A stretch of 64,000 nt of DNA from assembly GCA_016195265.1 (NCBI GenBank), contig JACPZW010000024.1:1-64000 (forward strand), written 5' to 3'. A program made the position numbers and the translations under genes. This DNA is from Acidobacteriota bacterium (GTDB taxonomy: Bacteria; Acidobacteriota; Vicinamibacteria; Vicinamibacterales; CAVVIG01). Below, in pieces: positions 30,940 to 41,576 of this stretch (positions are counted from its first letter, which is position 1; the number at the start of each line of letters is the position of its first letter). The notes under the pieces were generated by a model. The model ran no database searches. It was not told the origin of the DNA and saw nothing but the letters and a program-made list of their open reading frames with translations.

Positions 30940-32588
30940 GGTTGCGCTCCGCAGGCCGCCGCGTTCCCGGCGGCGGTCGAGGGTGTGATCGCGTCGATGA
31001 AGAAGCGCCTGGTCATCCGCACCGGCGCGAGCACGTGAAGGCGCAGCAGTTCCGCGCGCACCTCGGACGATGGACGCGCGGGAATCTCGCTGCGCCAGAG
31101 ATCCCCTTCCACCGACTCCTCGGCCAATGGAGTCACGAGGAACTTGAGATCGGGATACCGGCTGAACAGCGCGACCCAGCAGTCCGCGGTGTTGCGCGAG
31201 AGCGCCGCGACGCCGTCGCGCTGGCGCTGCTCGAAGGGATGAAACGGCGACGCGTGTCCCGGCGGCACGGCGAGCGGCTTCCCGAGCGAATACGACGCGA
31301 TCATGTACGCGAGATGCGGGCTCGAGAGGAACAGCTGATCCTTGAACGCGTCACGCAGGTCTTCCGCGTCCGCGCGAGCCTCGGCCGTCACCGGCCGGTA
31401 CACCTCGGGGTGCTGGTAGTCGCGGATGACGCGCGCGCCGCCCTGCCAGAAGAGCAGCGTCACGGCACCGGCCGCCGCCCACGTCATCGGTCGCGGCTTC
31501 GCGTCCACCATCGCAGTCAGCGTTCCCGTCGCCGGCAGCCACCAAAATCCGAGGAAGGCGAGACGCGGCACCATCCATCCGCCGACGAACTTCACGGCGA
31601 CCTGGTACAGCGGCGTGAAGAACAGCAGCGCGAGGCCGATGTTGGCGAGCACACAGAAACGGCGCAGTGCCGGATGGAGCGTCGCGCGCGCGGACGCCCA
31701 CACGCCCGCGATCGCGAGGACGATCATCACGGCCGATGTCTGATGCACGAGCTCGCCCGGGTTCAGCCAGAGAACACCGAGCCACTGCACGTCGCCCGGC
31801 CCGCGGAGATACGCGCCCGCCATTGGCAGTCCCGCTTGCGCGGCAGCGGCCGCGACGACTGGCGACGCGACGAGCAGTGCAAGCACGCCCGATGCGATCA
31901 CGGGCACGACGGGGAGCGGGTCGGACATCAGGCGCACGGCGGCCACGAGTCCGGCGGCGCCGGCCGCCATCAGGCCGCCGAACGACTGCGCGTAGAACGC
32001 GGCCGCGACGGCCAGGCCGAGGCGCAGCACGTCGCGCGCCGATCCGCGAAACACGAGCGCGGCGCGCGCCGCTTCGACGACGAAGACGAGCGCGAGGATG
32101 CGGCCGAGCGGGAGGCTGGCCCACATCCCCGGCGACGTCATCCAGAAACAGAGCAACGCGATCCAGCGCGCGCGAGGATCGGCGAACGCGTCGCGCGCCA
32201 GCCGCCAGACGGCCAGCGACAGCGCGACGAAGACCAGCGCGCCGACGCACTGGATGAGGACGAGCGACGGGACACCGGTCAGGTGATGCAGGCGGCCGAT
32301 GAGGATCCATTCGACGCCCTGATGCGGATCGGCTGGCGGCTGCAGCCACAGCGCCTCGCGGTCGAGGAGCCAGTCGCCGAGCGCCGCGCGTTCGGCCAGC
32401 GTCACGTACATCCACACGTCGCTGCCGTAAGAGGTGAGGCCCGGGCCGAGCGGCGACGCGAGGACGAGCGCCGCCGTGAGTGCGAACGGGGCCATCCATC
32501 GCGACGGCGCCGCGCCGCGCGCGGCCCAGAACACCAGCGCTCCGCCGAACAGCGCGATCCAGAAGGCCTGCAGGAGATCCGCGATCAT
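30936..32588 (-). CDS. polytopic membrane protein, possibly a GT-C glycosyltransferase
   Basis: A 550-residue protein with about ten membrane helices and a C-terminal soluble part of about 130 residues. The acidic pair in SYGSDVWMYVTLAERAALGD in the first outer loop resembles GT-C enzymes, but I do not recognise a named family. The ATG at 32588 is the first that begins a membrane helix (IADLLQAFWIALFGGALVF); the longer reading runs across the promoter region. It heads a coupled three-gene minus-strand operon. Confidence 0.7.
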   Translation of the reverse strand: MIADLLQAFWIALFGGALVFWAARGAAPSRWMAPFALTAALVLASPLGPGLTSYGSDVWMYVTLAERAALGDWLLDREALWLQPPADPHQGVEWILIGRLHHLTGVPSLVLIQCVGALVFVALSLAVWRLARDAFADPRARWIALLCFWMTSPGMWASLPLGRILALVFVVEAARAALVFRGSARDVLRLGLAVAAAFYAQSFGGLMAAGAAGLVAAVRLMSDPLPVVPVIASGVLALLVASPVVAAAAAQAGLPMAGAYLRGPGDVQWLGVLWLNPGELVHQTSAVMIVLAIAGVWASARATLHPALRRFCVLANIGLALLFFTPLYQVAVKFVGGWMVPRLAFLGFWWLPATGTLTAMVDAKPRPMTWAAAGAVTLLFWQGGARVIRDYQHPEVYRPVTAEARADAEDLRDAFKDQLFLSSPHLAYMIASYSLGKPLAVPPGHASPFHPFEQRQRDGVAALSRNTADCWVALFSRYPDLKFLVTPLAEESVEGDLWRSEIPARPSSEVRAELLRLHVLAPVRMTRRFFIDAITPSTAAGNAAACGAQP

Positions 32589-32625
32589 CGAGCGGGCTGA
32601 TTGTGCGCTGAAAAGGGGCGCAGAC

Positions 32626-32633
32626 GCTATACT
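32626..32633. promoter_or_regulatory. symmetric -10 region between divergent operons
   Basis: GCTATACT contains TATACT on the plus strand (32628-32633) and TATAGC on the minus strand (32631-32626). It sits between the minus-strand operon starting at 32588 and the plus-strand gene at 32718. Confidence 0.5.
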
Positions 32634-32653
32634 GCGGGTTTCAGAGCGGTACC

Positions 32654-32694
32654 TGTCAGGTGACTGGCAGGTGACAGGAAGGTGACAGGCACCG
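32654..32694. repeat. GGTGACAGG repeat (family I)
   Basis: Short units of CAGGTGAC and GACAGG. The 28 nt at 32666-32693 are identical to 59350-59377 inside queA, and the segment 32658-32692 matches the reverse complement of 47821-47854 with one mismatch. Confidence 0.9.
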
Positions 32695-32717
32695 GAGACA
32701 AATGGAGGGCCAAACTC

Positions 32718-33047
32718 ATGGCACACACGTATCACGAGTTGAAAGGGAAGACGATTCAGGAATTGCGCGAGCTGGCCAAAGCTGCCGAGAACCAGGAGGC
32801 GGTCCAGGGCTACTCTCAGATGAACAAGGAGCATCTGCTGCCCGCGCTGTGCAAGGCGCTCGGCGTGCCCATACACGAGCATCACGACGTGGTCGGCATC
32901 GACAAGCCCGCGATCAAAGCGCAGATACGCGAGTTGAAGAAGAAACGCGACGCCGCGATGGAAGCGCACGACGCCGGCGCGCTCAAAGTCGTGCGGCGCC
33001 AGATTCACCGGCTCAACCGGCAGATTCGCGCGCACGTCGCGCCATGA
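32718..33047 (+). CDS. small protein with a Rho N-terminal-like domain
   Basis: A 109-residue protein. The first ~50 residues ([18 protein letters not shown], then [18 protein letters not shown]) resemble the helix-extension-helix of the Rho termination factor N-terminal domain. The rest is a basic coiled-coil-like helix ([19 protein letters not shown]). A nucleic-acid-binding role is possible. The ATG at 32718 is chosen because GGAGGG lies 8-9 nt upstream. The stop overlaps the msrA ATG. Confidence 0.65.
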   Translation: MAHTYHELKGKTIQELRELAKAAENQEAVQGYSQMNKEHLLPALCKALGVPIHEHHDVVGIDKPAIKAQIRELKKKRDAAMEAHDAGALKVVRRQIHRLNRQIRAHVAP

Positions 33048-33688
33048 AGAGATTCGGAACACTTCCATCGAAGGCCGACGCGCTTCCAGGCCGGACGCCG
33101 CCGATGTCCGTGCCGGAGACGCATTTTGTGAACAGAAACCGGATCGTGCCGCCATTTCCCGACGGCCTCGCCCGCGCGATGTTCGGCATGGGCTGCTTCT
33201 GGGGCGCCGAGAAAAAATTCTGGCCGCTCGAAGGCGTCTACAGCACGGCCGTCGGCTACGCGGCCGGCCTCACGCCGAACCCGACGTACCGCGAAGTCTG
33301 CACCGGCCTGACGGGGCACAACGAAGTGGTCCTCGTCGTGTTCGATCCGAAAGCGATCTCCTACGACGCGCTCCTGAAGGTGTTCTGGGAGAATCACGAC
33401 CCGACGCAGGGGATGCGGCAGGGCAACGACATGGGCACGCAGTACCGCTCGGGCATCTATTGCTTCGATGACGCGCAGCAGCGCGCCGCCGAGCGATCGA
33501 AGTCGGCGTTCCAGCCGCGGCTGACGGCCGCCGGCTACCGCGCCATCACGACGGAGATTCTACCGGCGCCGGAGTTCTTCTACGCCGAGGACTACCACCA
33601 GCAGTACCTTGCGAAGAATCCCGACGGCTACTGCGGCCTCGGCGGCACGGGCGTCAGCTGTCCCGTCGGCGTCGCGCCGACGGCATAA
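33044..33688 (+). CDS. msrA: peptide-methionine (S)-S-oxide reductase
   Basis: A 214-residue cytosolic MsrA. The catalytic cysteine is C51 in [53 protein letters not shown] and a C-terminal [15 protein letters not shown] with resolving cysteines complete the family pattern. It reduces the S-epimer of methionine sulfoxide, using thioredoxin. Its ATG overlaps the stop of the Rho-N-like gene. A second, exported MsrA-like gene follows 4 nt downstream. Confidence 0.96.
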   Translation: MKRFGTLPSKADALPGRTPPMSVPETHFVNRNRIVPPFPDGLARAMFGMGCFWGAEKKFWPLEGVYSTAVGYAAGLTPNPTYREVCTGLTGHNEVVLVVFDPKAISYDALLKVFWENHDPTQGMRQGNDMGTQYRSGIYCFDDAQQRAAERSKSAFQPRLTAAGYRAITTEILPAPEFFYAEDYHQQYLAKNPDGYCGLGGTGVSCPVGVAPTA

Positions 33689-33692
33689 GAAG

Positions 33693-34343
33693 ATGGAACC
33701 CAGAGATCGCGGAAAACGCAGAGAACGCAGCGTGGGTTGGGCAAGATCAACATTCTTTCCCTCCGTGATCTCAGCGCTCTCTGCGGTTATCTTCATTGCA
33801 GCGGCGCCGATGGTAGCGGCTCCGCAGGATACAGTGGACGCGATCTTCGCCGGCGGGTGCTTCTGGAGCATGGAGCACGTCTTCGACGAGCTGCCCGGCG
33901 TGATCTCGGTGACGACGGGTTATGCGGGCGGCACGGCGAAGCGGCCAAGCTACGAGCAGGTCGAGGCGGGCATCACGGGGCACGCCGAATCGGTTCGCGT
34001 CGTCTACGATTCGCGGAAGATCGCGTACGACGCGCTGCTCGACGCCTATTGGCGCCATACGGATCCGACGACCGCCGCCGGTCAGTTCTGCGATTACGGC
34101 ACCCAGTACCGGCCGATCATCTTCTATAGCGACGACACGCAGAAAGTGGCCGCCGAGCGATCGAAGAAGGCGCTCGAAGATTCGCATCGCTTCGGGCGCG
34201 TCCTCACTGCGATTCAGCCCGCCACGGCGTTCTGGCCCGCGGAGCCGTTGCACCAGCACTACTATAAGACCCACGCGGCGGCGTATCAGATGTACCGCAT
34301 CGGCTGCGGCCGCGACGCCCGCCTCGCCGAGCTGTGGAAGTAG
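33693..34343 (+). CDS. msrA: second peptide-methionine (S)-S-oxide reductase, probably exported
   Basis: A 216-residue MsrA-like protein with catalytic C56 in [29 protein letters not shown] and [20 protein letters not shown]. The hydrophobic [19 protein letters not shown] before the domain looks like a signal peptide. An internal GTG at 33765 would give a 192-residue protein starting exactly at this signal and may be the true start. The N-terminal codons derive from a dispersed ACGCAGAGAACGCAG-type repeat (family J). It lies directly behind the cytosolic msrA. Confidence 0.85.
   Translation: MEPRDRGKRRERSVGWARSTFFPSVISALSAVIFIAAAPMVAAPQDTVDAIFAGGCFWSMEHVFDELPGVISVTTGYAGGTAKRPSYEQVEAGITGHAESVRVVYDSRKIAYDALLDAYWRHTDPTTAAGQFCDYGTQYRPIIFYSDDTQKVAAERSKKALEDSHRFGRVLTAIQPATAFWPAEPLHQHYYKTHAAAYQMYRIGCGRDARLAELWK
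33704..33790. repeat. family J repeat (CGCAGAGAACGCAG / CCTCCGTGATCTCAGCG)
   Basis: GATCGCGGAAAACGCAGAGA and TCCCTCCGTGATCTCAGCGC form a loosely inverted pair within the N-terminal codons of the second MsrA gene. A related copy lies at about 46165-46250 in the N-terminal codons of the HupE-like gene, and a TCACCAAGGCGCGAAGGACA segment at 46934 is of the same style. Confidence 0.65.
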
Positions 34344-34393
34344 GGGCGGAGCTTGCTCCGCCTCAGAGGGCCGACCAAGGTCGGCCCCTACGA
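34342..34393. repeat. double hairpin repeat family B
   Basis: Two adjacent hairpins, GGCGGAGC-TT-GCTCCGCC and GGGCCGACC-AA-GGTCGGCCC, ending in CTAC. The same double hairpin recurs at 45020-45072. It starts at the msrA stop codon. Confidence 0.85.
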
Positions 34394-34412
34394 ACGTAGG
34401 TCCGGCCCCACG

Positions 34413-36938
34413 ATGACCGCACTCCCCATCGACGCGTATCTCGACCGCATCGTTGCCGACGTCCGTCGATCGCGCGCGGCGGTCGTGACTGCCGCGCCGG
34501 GCGCCGGCAAGACGACGCGCGTGCCGCCGGCGCTTGCGGCGGATGGACCGGTGATCCTGCTGCAGCCGCGACGGGTGGCGGCGCGGGCGATCGCCGCGCG
34601 CATCGCGAGCGAGCGCGGCTGGACGCTGGGCCGCGAGGCCGGCTGGCAGATCCGGTTCGACCGCAAATTCACGGCCGAGACGCAGCTCCTCGTCGTCACC
34701 GAAGGCATCCTGACGGCGCGGCTGCAGAGCGATCCGCTGCTGTCCGGCTTCAACACGATCGTCCTCGACGAATTCCACGAGCGCAGCATCCACGCCGATC
34801 TCGCGATCGCGCTCGCGCGCCAGGCATGGCGCGCACGCGCGCCCCGGGCGGCGTCGAGGGGGGAGGATCTGCGTCTGGTCGTCATGTCGGCGACGCTGGA
34901 CTCGAAGGCCGTGTCGTCGTTTCTCGACGACTGTCCGGTGATCGACGTGCCGGGCCGCGTGCATCCCGTGGACGTGAGCTACGCTCCGGGGCAATCCGTT
35001 GCGGACGCCGCCGTCGAGTTGCTCGCCACGACGAGCGGTCAGGTCCTGTGTTTTCTTCCAGGCACGCCGGAAATTCGCCGCGCGATGGCCGATCTTCAGC
35101 CGCGCGCCGGCGGTGAGGTCGAGATCCTGCCGCTGCACGGATCGCTCGACGCCGACGAGCAGGATCGCGCGCTGCGGCCGTCGGACCGGCGCCGGATCAT
35201 CGTCGCGACCAATCTCGCCGAGACGTCGCTGACCGTGCCGGGCGTGACGGCGGTCGTCGACACCGGGCTGCACAAGGTCGCGCGCTACGACGCCGATCGA
35301 GGCATCGACAGCCTCGAGACCGAGCGCATCACCGCCGACGCCGCCGATCAACGCGCGGGACGCGCGGGCCGCCTCGCGCCCGGCGTCGTGCGACGGCTGT
35401 GGGACACGCGCGATCGATTGCGTCCGCATCGCGAGCCCGAGATCCATCGCGTCGATCTGTCGAGCACGGCGCTCGAGGTGATCGCGTGGGGCGGAGATCC
35501 GCGGACACTCGAATGGTTCGAACGGCCGGGCGAGGACGCGCTCGAGGCGGCGCTGGCGTTGCTCGAGCGCCTCGGGCTGATCGAGGTACGTCGGCCGGAT
35601 CCAGCGGGCGTACGTAGGCCGCGTCTTTTTGGACCCGGCGCGCAGGTACGTAAGCCGGGTCCTTTTGGACCCGCCCTACATAGCCCGGGCATCGCCCAGC
35701 ATGGCGCGGCGCCGCGGCTGACCGATCTCGGCGAGCGGGTGCGGCGGCTGCCGCTGCATCCGCGGCTCGCGCGGATTCTCGTTGCCGCGAACGGGGCTCG
35801 TCGGGTTGCGCAGGCGTGCGCGATCCTTTCAGAACGCCACCTGCTGCCGCCAAGAACCGCGACCACATCGTCGGATCTGCTTTCGGCCCTGGATCAGTGG
35901 TCGCAGATCCCGCCCCACGTAAAGCGCGTGGCTGACGTTATTGCAGATCTCGGAATGCGGAATGCGGATTCGGGAGCGGTCTCCAACTCCGCAGTCCGCA
36001 CTCCTCAATCCGCAATGTCCGGCGAGGGTCCTTTTCTTCGAGCGATTCTTTCCGGCTATCCCGATCGCGTCGCGCAGCGCCGCGCGCCGGGAAGGCCGGA
36101 GGTGCTGCTCGCCAGCGGTACCGGCGCGGTGCTCGGTCGTGAGAGCGGCGTGCACGACGCCGAGTTTCTCGTCGCGCTCGACGTCAGCCACCAGCCATCA
36201 GCCGTTAGCCATCAGCCATCCTCTCTCCCTCGCGTCCGTCTCGCGAGCCGCGTCGAGCGCGAGTGGCTGGTGCCGACGGTGTCTGAAACCGTTCATCGCT
36301 TCGACGAAGCCAGCGACACCGTGAAAGCGTCGACGGTCGATTGCTACGATGCGCTCGTGCTGAGCGAACGGCCCGTGAAAGCGGATCCCGAGATCGCCGC
36401 GCGCCTGCTCGCTGACGCGTGGCTCGCGCGCGGTCCGAACGACGATGACGCGCGGTTGCTGCGGCGGTTGCGATTTGCCGGTCGAGACATCGATCTCCCC
36501 GATCTGGTGCGCACGGCCGCGTACGGCGCGCGATCGCTGGATGCGGTGCGAATCGCAGACGCACTGCCGCGGGACGTCGCCCGCGATCTCGAGCGCGATG
36601 CGCCAGACTCGCTCGTCGTGCCGAGCGGAGGTCCGAAGCCCATCGAGTACAACGAGGATGGCACGGTCTCGGTCTCGGTAAAACTGCAGGAGCTCTTCGG
36701 GCTCGTCGAAACGCCCCGCATTGGCAAACGTCGCGAGCCCGTCGTGCTCGCGCTACTGGCGCCGAACGGACGGCCCGTCCAGGTCACGCGCGACTTGCGG
36801 AGCTTCTGGAACCGTACGTATCCGGAAGTGCGCAAGGAACTGCGCGGCCGCTATCCGAAGCATCCGTGGCCCGAAGATCCGTGGACGGCGGCGCCTGCGG
36901 CGAAAACTGAAAAGAGAAAACTGAAAAGAGAAAAGTAA
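34413..36938 (+). CDS. hrpB: ATP-dependent RNA helicase HrpB
   Basis: An 841-residue DExH helicase. Walker A is GAGKTTRVPP, motif II is DEFHERS, motif III SATL, and the second RecA domain has TNLAETSLTVPGVTAVVDTG and QRAGRAGR. The HrpB-type C-terminal domain ends with KHPWPEDPWTAAP. Four segments come from different dispersed repeats and stay in frame: residues about 393-427 (family A), 511-535 (H), 590-604 (D) and 828-841 (E). The E segment provides the last residues (KTEKRKLKREK) and the stop. The ATG at 34413 follows the family B repeat. Confidence 0.93.
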   Translation: MTALPIDAYLDRIVADVRRSRAAVVTAAPGAGKTTRVPPALAADGPVILLQPRRVAARAIAARIASERGWTLGREAGWQIRFDRKFTAETQLLVVTEGILTARLQSDPLLSGFNTIVLDEFHERSIHADLAIALARQAWRARAPRAASRGEDLRLVVMSATLDSKAVSSFLDDCPVIDVPGRVHPVDVSYAPGQSVADAAVELLATTSGQVLCFLPGTPEIRRAMADLQPRAGGEVEILPLHGSLDADEQDRALRPSDRRRIIVATNLAETSLTVPGVTAVVDTGLHKVARYDADRGIDSLETERITADAADQRAGRAGRLAPGVVRRLWDTRDRLRPHREPEIHRVDLSSTALEVIAWGGDPRTLEWFERPGEDALEAALALLERLGLIEVRRPDPAGVRRPRLFGPGAQVRKPGPFGPALHSPGIAQHGAAPRLTDLGERVRRLPLHPRLARILVAANGARRVAQACAILSERHLLPPRTATTSSDLLSALDQWSQIPPHVKRVADVIADLGMRNADSGAVSNSAVRTPQSAMSGEGPFLRAILSGYPDRVAQRRAPGRPEVLLASGTGAVLGRESGVHDAEFLVALDVSHQPSAVSHQPSSLPRVRLASRVEREWLVPTVSETVHRFDEASDTVKASTVDCYDALVLSERPVKADPEIAARLLADAWLARGPNDDDARLLRRLRFAGRDIDLPDLVRTAAYGARSLDAVRIADALPRDVARDLERDAPDSLVVPSGGPKPIEYNEDGTVSVSVKLQELFGLVETPRIGKRREPVVLALLAPNGRPVQVTRDLRSFWNRTYPEVRKELRGRYPKHPWPEDPWTAAPAAKTEKRKLKREK
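35590..35692. repeat. two family A palindromes inside hrpB
   Basis: GTAGGCCGCGTCTTTTTGGA followed by CCCGGC, and GTAAGCCGGGTCCTTTTGGA followed by CCCGCCCTAC. They encode RRPRLFGPGAQVRKPGPFGP within the helicase C-terminal region. Confidence 0.9.
35946..36020. repeat. ATGCGGAATGCGGATT repeat (family H) inside hrpB
   Basis: GGAATGCGGAATGCGGATTC and then ACTCCGCAGTCCGCACTCC and AATCCGCAATG form an inverted pair. It encodes LGMRNADSGAVSNSAVRTPQ. Related GGATTGCGGATTG units occur at the end of the VCBS gene (43016-43068). Confidence 0.85.
36184..36222. repeat. CAGCCACCAGCCATCAG repeat (family D) inside hrpB
   Basis: Tandem AGCCAtCAGCC units encode SHQPSAVSHQPSS. The same unit type fills gaps at 43121, 44084, 45083, 49332 and, inverted, at 52330. 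Confidence 0.85.
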
Positions 36939-36980
36939 AGAGGCCTCCGTACTTTTCAGTTTTCTCTTTTCACTTCTAAC
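36896..36980. repeat. GAAAACTGAAAAGAGAAAA repeat (family E)
   Basis: Direct units AAAACTGAAAAGAG twice within the hrpB 3' end, then the inverted TTTTCAGTTTTCTCTTTTCA after the stop, forming a long hairpin across the gene end. The inverted type also lies at 55090-55127 before ligD. Confidence 0.85.
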
Positions 36981-37314
36981 GTTTCCCAGCAACGGCTGCC
37001 CGCCCTGGACGCGTGGCGGCCGTCGGCGTCGCCCAGATCGTGGAGGCGGCAGACGTTCTTGTGCGACACTTGGCCGGCAAGGCGCAGCTCGTTCTGCAAT
37101 TGTTCGATGCGGACGTTGCCGGCGCCTTCGGCGCCCATGCGAGGCAGGTGCCGCCCTTGCCGAGCAGGGCGACGAGGCGGTAGCAGCCCGCGACGATGGC
37201 GCCGGGCGTAAAGCGGCCGGGGTCGGGCGTGCGCGGCGCGCCGTTGGACGGCGCGAGGCGCGTCGCCGCGTCGGTCGGCGGCTGCGTGACATCGTCGTCT
37301 GGTGGACCGGGCAC
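36976..37314 (-). pseudogene. N-terminal remnant of a Ser/Thr protein kinase
   Basis: Starts MPGPPDDDVTQPPTDAATRL, then GAIVAGCYRLVALLGKGGTC, the beginning and glycine loop of a Hanks-type kinase. The frame then shifts: another frame carries VRIEQLQNELRLAGQVSHKN and NVCRLHDLGDADGRH, the alphaC region and following strand. The catalytic lysine region is deleted and nothing after the hinge remains; the 3' end abuts the family E repeat. Confidence 0.82.
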
Positions 37315-37334
37315 GGCTGGATTCTAGTGGATAA

Positions 37335-37394
37335 GTAGGCCGGGTCCTTCTGGACCCGGCTCGGTCAGGCGGGTCCGAAAGGACCCGCCCTCAC
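37335..37394. repeat. two family A palindromes
   Basis: GCCGGGTCC-TTCT-GGACCCGGC and, 10 nt later, GGCGGGTCC-GAAA-GGACCCGCC, both perfect stems, located between the kinase remnant and the DUF2911 gene. Confidence 0.9.
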
Positions 37395-37407
37395 ATGGAG
37401 TGAACGC

Positions 37408-38040
37408 ATGATCCGCAGAGTAATTCTGAGCAGTGCAATCGCATTGACGTTGGGCGCCTCGGTCCTGGCGCAGGGTGGCGGCAAGCCCGCGAGCCCTGCG
37501 GGCAGTTCTGCCGCGCAGGTCGGCGGCAAGTACGTCCCGGGGGCGGAAGGCCCCGTCTACCAGGGCGGCAAGTGGATCGAGATCACGTACGGCCGGCCGA
37601 TCAAGCGCGGCCGCGACGTCTTCGGCGGCACCGGCGCGAACTACGGCAAGGTCGCGAATCCGGACGCGCCCGTCTGGCGCGCGGGCGCGAACGTCACGAC
37701 GCAGCTGAAGACCGAGGTGCCGCTCGTGATCAACGGCAAGACCGTCGCGCCCGGCACCTACACCGTCTTCATCGATCTCAAGCCGAACAACTGGACGCTG
37801 ATCGTCTCGAATCACAAGGCGCAGACGCGGTACGACCCGAACAACAAGAACGAGATCTGGGGCGCCTACGACTACTCGCCCGCGAAGGACGTCGTCCGCG
37901 CGCCCATGACGCTCACCACGCTGCCGTTCTCGGTCGAAGAGATGTCGTGGGAGTTCACCGACATGAGCGACGCGGGCGGCAAGCTCGTCATGATGTGGGA
38001 CAAGACGGCGGCCGCTGTCGCTTTCAAAGTTGGAAGTTAG
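37408..38040 (+). CDS. exported DUF2911 protein
   Basis: A 210-residue protein with a signal peptide ending near ASVLA. DUF2911 features are visible: WIEITYGRPIKRGRDVFGG, VWRAGANVTTQLKTEVPLVI and APGTYTVFIDLKPNNWTLIV. The family is secreted, beta-rich and of unknown function, common in Bacteroidota and Acidobacteriota. The gene ends in a GAAGGTAGAAGGTAGAAG direct repeat that leads to the next start. Confidence 0.87.
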   Translation: MIRRVILSSAIALTLGASVLAQGGGKPASPAGSSAAQVGGKYVPGAEGPVYQGGKWIEITYGRPIKRGRDVFGGTGANYGKVANPDAPVWRAGANVTTQLKTEVPLVINGKTVAPGTYTVFIDLKPNNWTLIVSNHKAQTRYDPNNKNEIWGAYDYSPAKDVVRAPMTLTTLPFSVEEMSWEFTDMSDAGGKLVMMWDKTAAAVAFKVGS

Positions 38041-38056
38041 AAGGTAGAAGGTAGAA

Positions 38057-38611
38057 GTGACGATCGTCGAGTCGATTCGCGCCGAGTATCTTCGCTACAA
38101 AGCGCTGGCCGAGTCGGCGATCGCGCAGCTCGACGACGCGCAACTCTCCGTCGACGGAGAGAGCGGGAGCAACTCGATCGCGGTGATCTGCTGGCACGTG
38201 GCCGGGAATCTGAAGTCGCGCTTTACTGATTTTCTGACGGCCGACGGCGAGAAGCCGTGGCGCCGGCGCGAGGAGGAGTTTCAGCCCCGGCGCGTGACGC
38301 GGAACGAGCTGCTCGAGAAGTGGGAATCGGGATGGGCGCCGCTGCTGGACGCGCTCGCCACGCTGACCGACGCGCAGCTCCAGGGCATGGTGACGATCAG
38401 GCGGCAGCCGCTCGTGGTCCACGAAGCGCTGCATCGATCGCTCGGGCACACGGCATACCACGTGGGACAGATCGTGTACCTGGCGAAGTCGCTCCGCGGC
38501 GATGCATGGAAGTCCCTGAGCATTCCGCCGGGCGGGTCGGACGCGTACAACCGCGACCCGACCAAGGAGCACGCCGCCGGGCACACCGCAGCGCTGAAAG
38601 ATCGCCGCTAA
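38057..38611 (+). CDS. DinB-like / DUF1572 protein
   Basis: A 184-residue four-helix protein. The metal-binding histidines typical of DinB-like proteins are visible in ICWHVAGNLKSRF, HEALHRSLGH and HTAYHVGQIVYLAK. The family includes thiol-dependent transferases (bacillithiol or mycothiol linked) and many uncharacterised members. The GTG start lies 16 nt after the DUF2911 stop, within the GTAGAAG repeat. Confidence 0.85.
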   Translation: MTIVESIRAEYLRYKALAESAIAQLDDAQLSVDGESGSNSIAVICWHVAGNLKSRFTDFLTADGEKPWRRREEEFQPRRVTRNELLEKWESGWAPLLDALATLTDAQLQGMVTIRRQPLVVHEALHRSLGHTAYHVGQIVYLAKSLRGDAWKSLSIPPGGSDAYNRDPTKEHAAGHTAALKDRR

Positions 38612-38642
38612 CTTTTCGGCGCCGGCTCTCGTATTAACAGCA

Positions 38643-41129
<2,487 letters not shown>

Positions 41130-41133
41130 CGGG

Positions 41134-41297
41134 CTACGCGGGCTTCGGGTACCACAGTGCAACCGTTCCGCTGGCCGCAGGATTTCGCGCGACCTCGCCT
41201 GGTGATCGGTGTGTCGTTCTACTGAGAGGCCCGCGGCGCGCAGGATATTGGGAAACTGCAGGCCAAGGTCGCGGTCAGTGAAGAAGACAACGCTCAA
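41134..41297 (-). pseudogene. remnant of a PIN-like (DUF5615) toxin
   Basis: Begins with a TTG start: SVVFFTDRDLGLQFPNILRA and AGLSVERHTDH are typical of the N-terminus of PIN-like toxins, with the first acidic residues of the active site. A deletion with frameshift follows, and another frame carries ARNPAASGTVALWYPKPA up to a stop at 41134, the usual C-terminus of the same family. The catalytic centre is missing. It overlaps the antitoxin stop (TTGA). Confidence 0.75.
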
Positions 41298-41476
41298 GCC
41301 ACCCGCTCGTACAGCACGGCATGCTCGATCTCAACGAGGCTGAGGTCATAGTCGGCGGCCAGGGCCTCGACGGTTTCCCCGGCGTCGATGCGGGCGGCGA
41401 TCGCCGCGGTGGAAATACCACGGCTGAGGACGACGGGCCGCCCGAACGAGAGCCGGGGATCAATAGCGATCGGCAT
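41294..41476 (-). CDS. truncated DUF433 antitoxin
   Basis: A 60-residue protein, MPIAIDPRLSFGRPVVLSRG and ISTAAIAARIDAGETVEALA, matches the C-terminal DUF433 domain that binds the partner toxin. Full-length versions next to PIN-like toxins usually carry an extra N-terminal DNA-binding part, which is absent or broken here. The toxin downstream is a remnant, so the pair is decaying. Confidence 0.65.
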   Translation of the reverse strand: MPIAIDPRLSFGRPVVLSRGISTAAIAARIDAGETVEALAADYDLSLVEIEHAVLYERVA

Positions 41477-41564
41477 GGAGTCCAGCGCTGTGTCCGCGGA
41501 GACCGAGGAAATGAAGGGATGCAGCCGGATGGGGAACCCGAGGTGCATGTCTCGATTCTGCTGG

Positions 41565-41570
41565 TAGACT
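41565..41570 (+). promoter_or_regulatory. -10-like TAGACT before the VCBS gene
   Basis: TAGACT ends 6 nt before the GTG start codon and no ribosome binding site is present, again suggesting a leaderless transcript. Confidence 0.45.
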
Positions 41571-41576
41571 GCCCGC

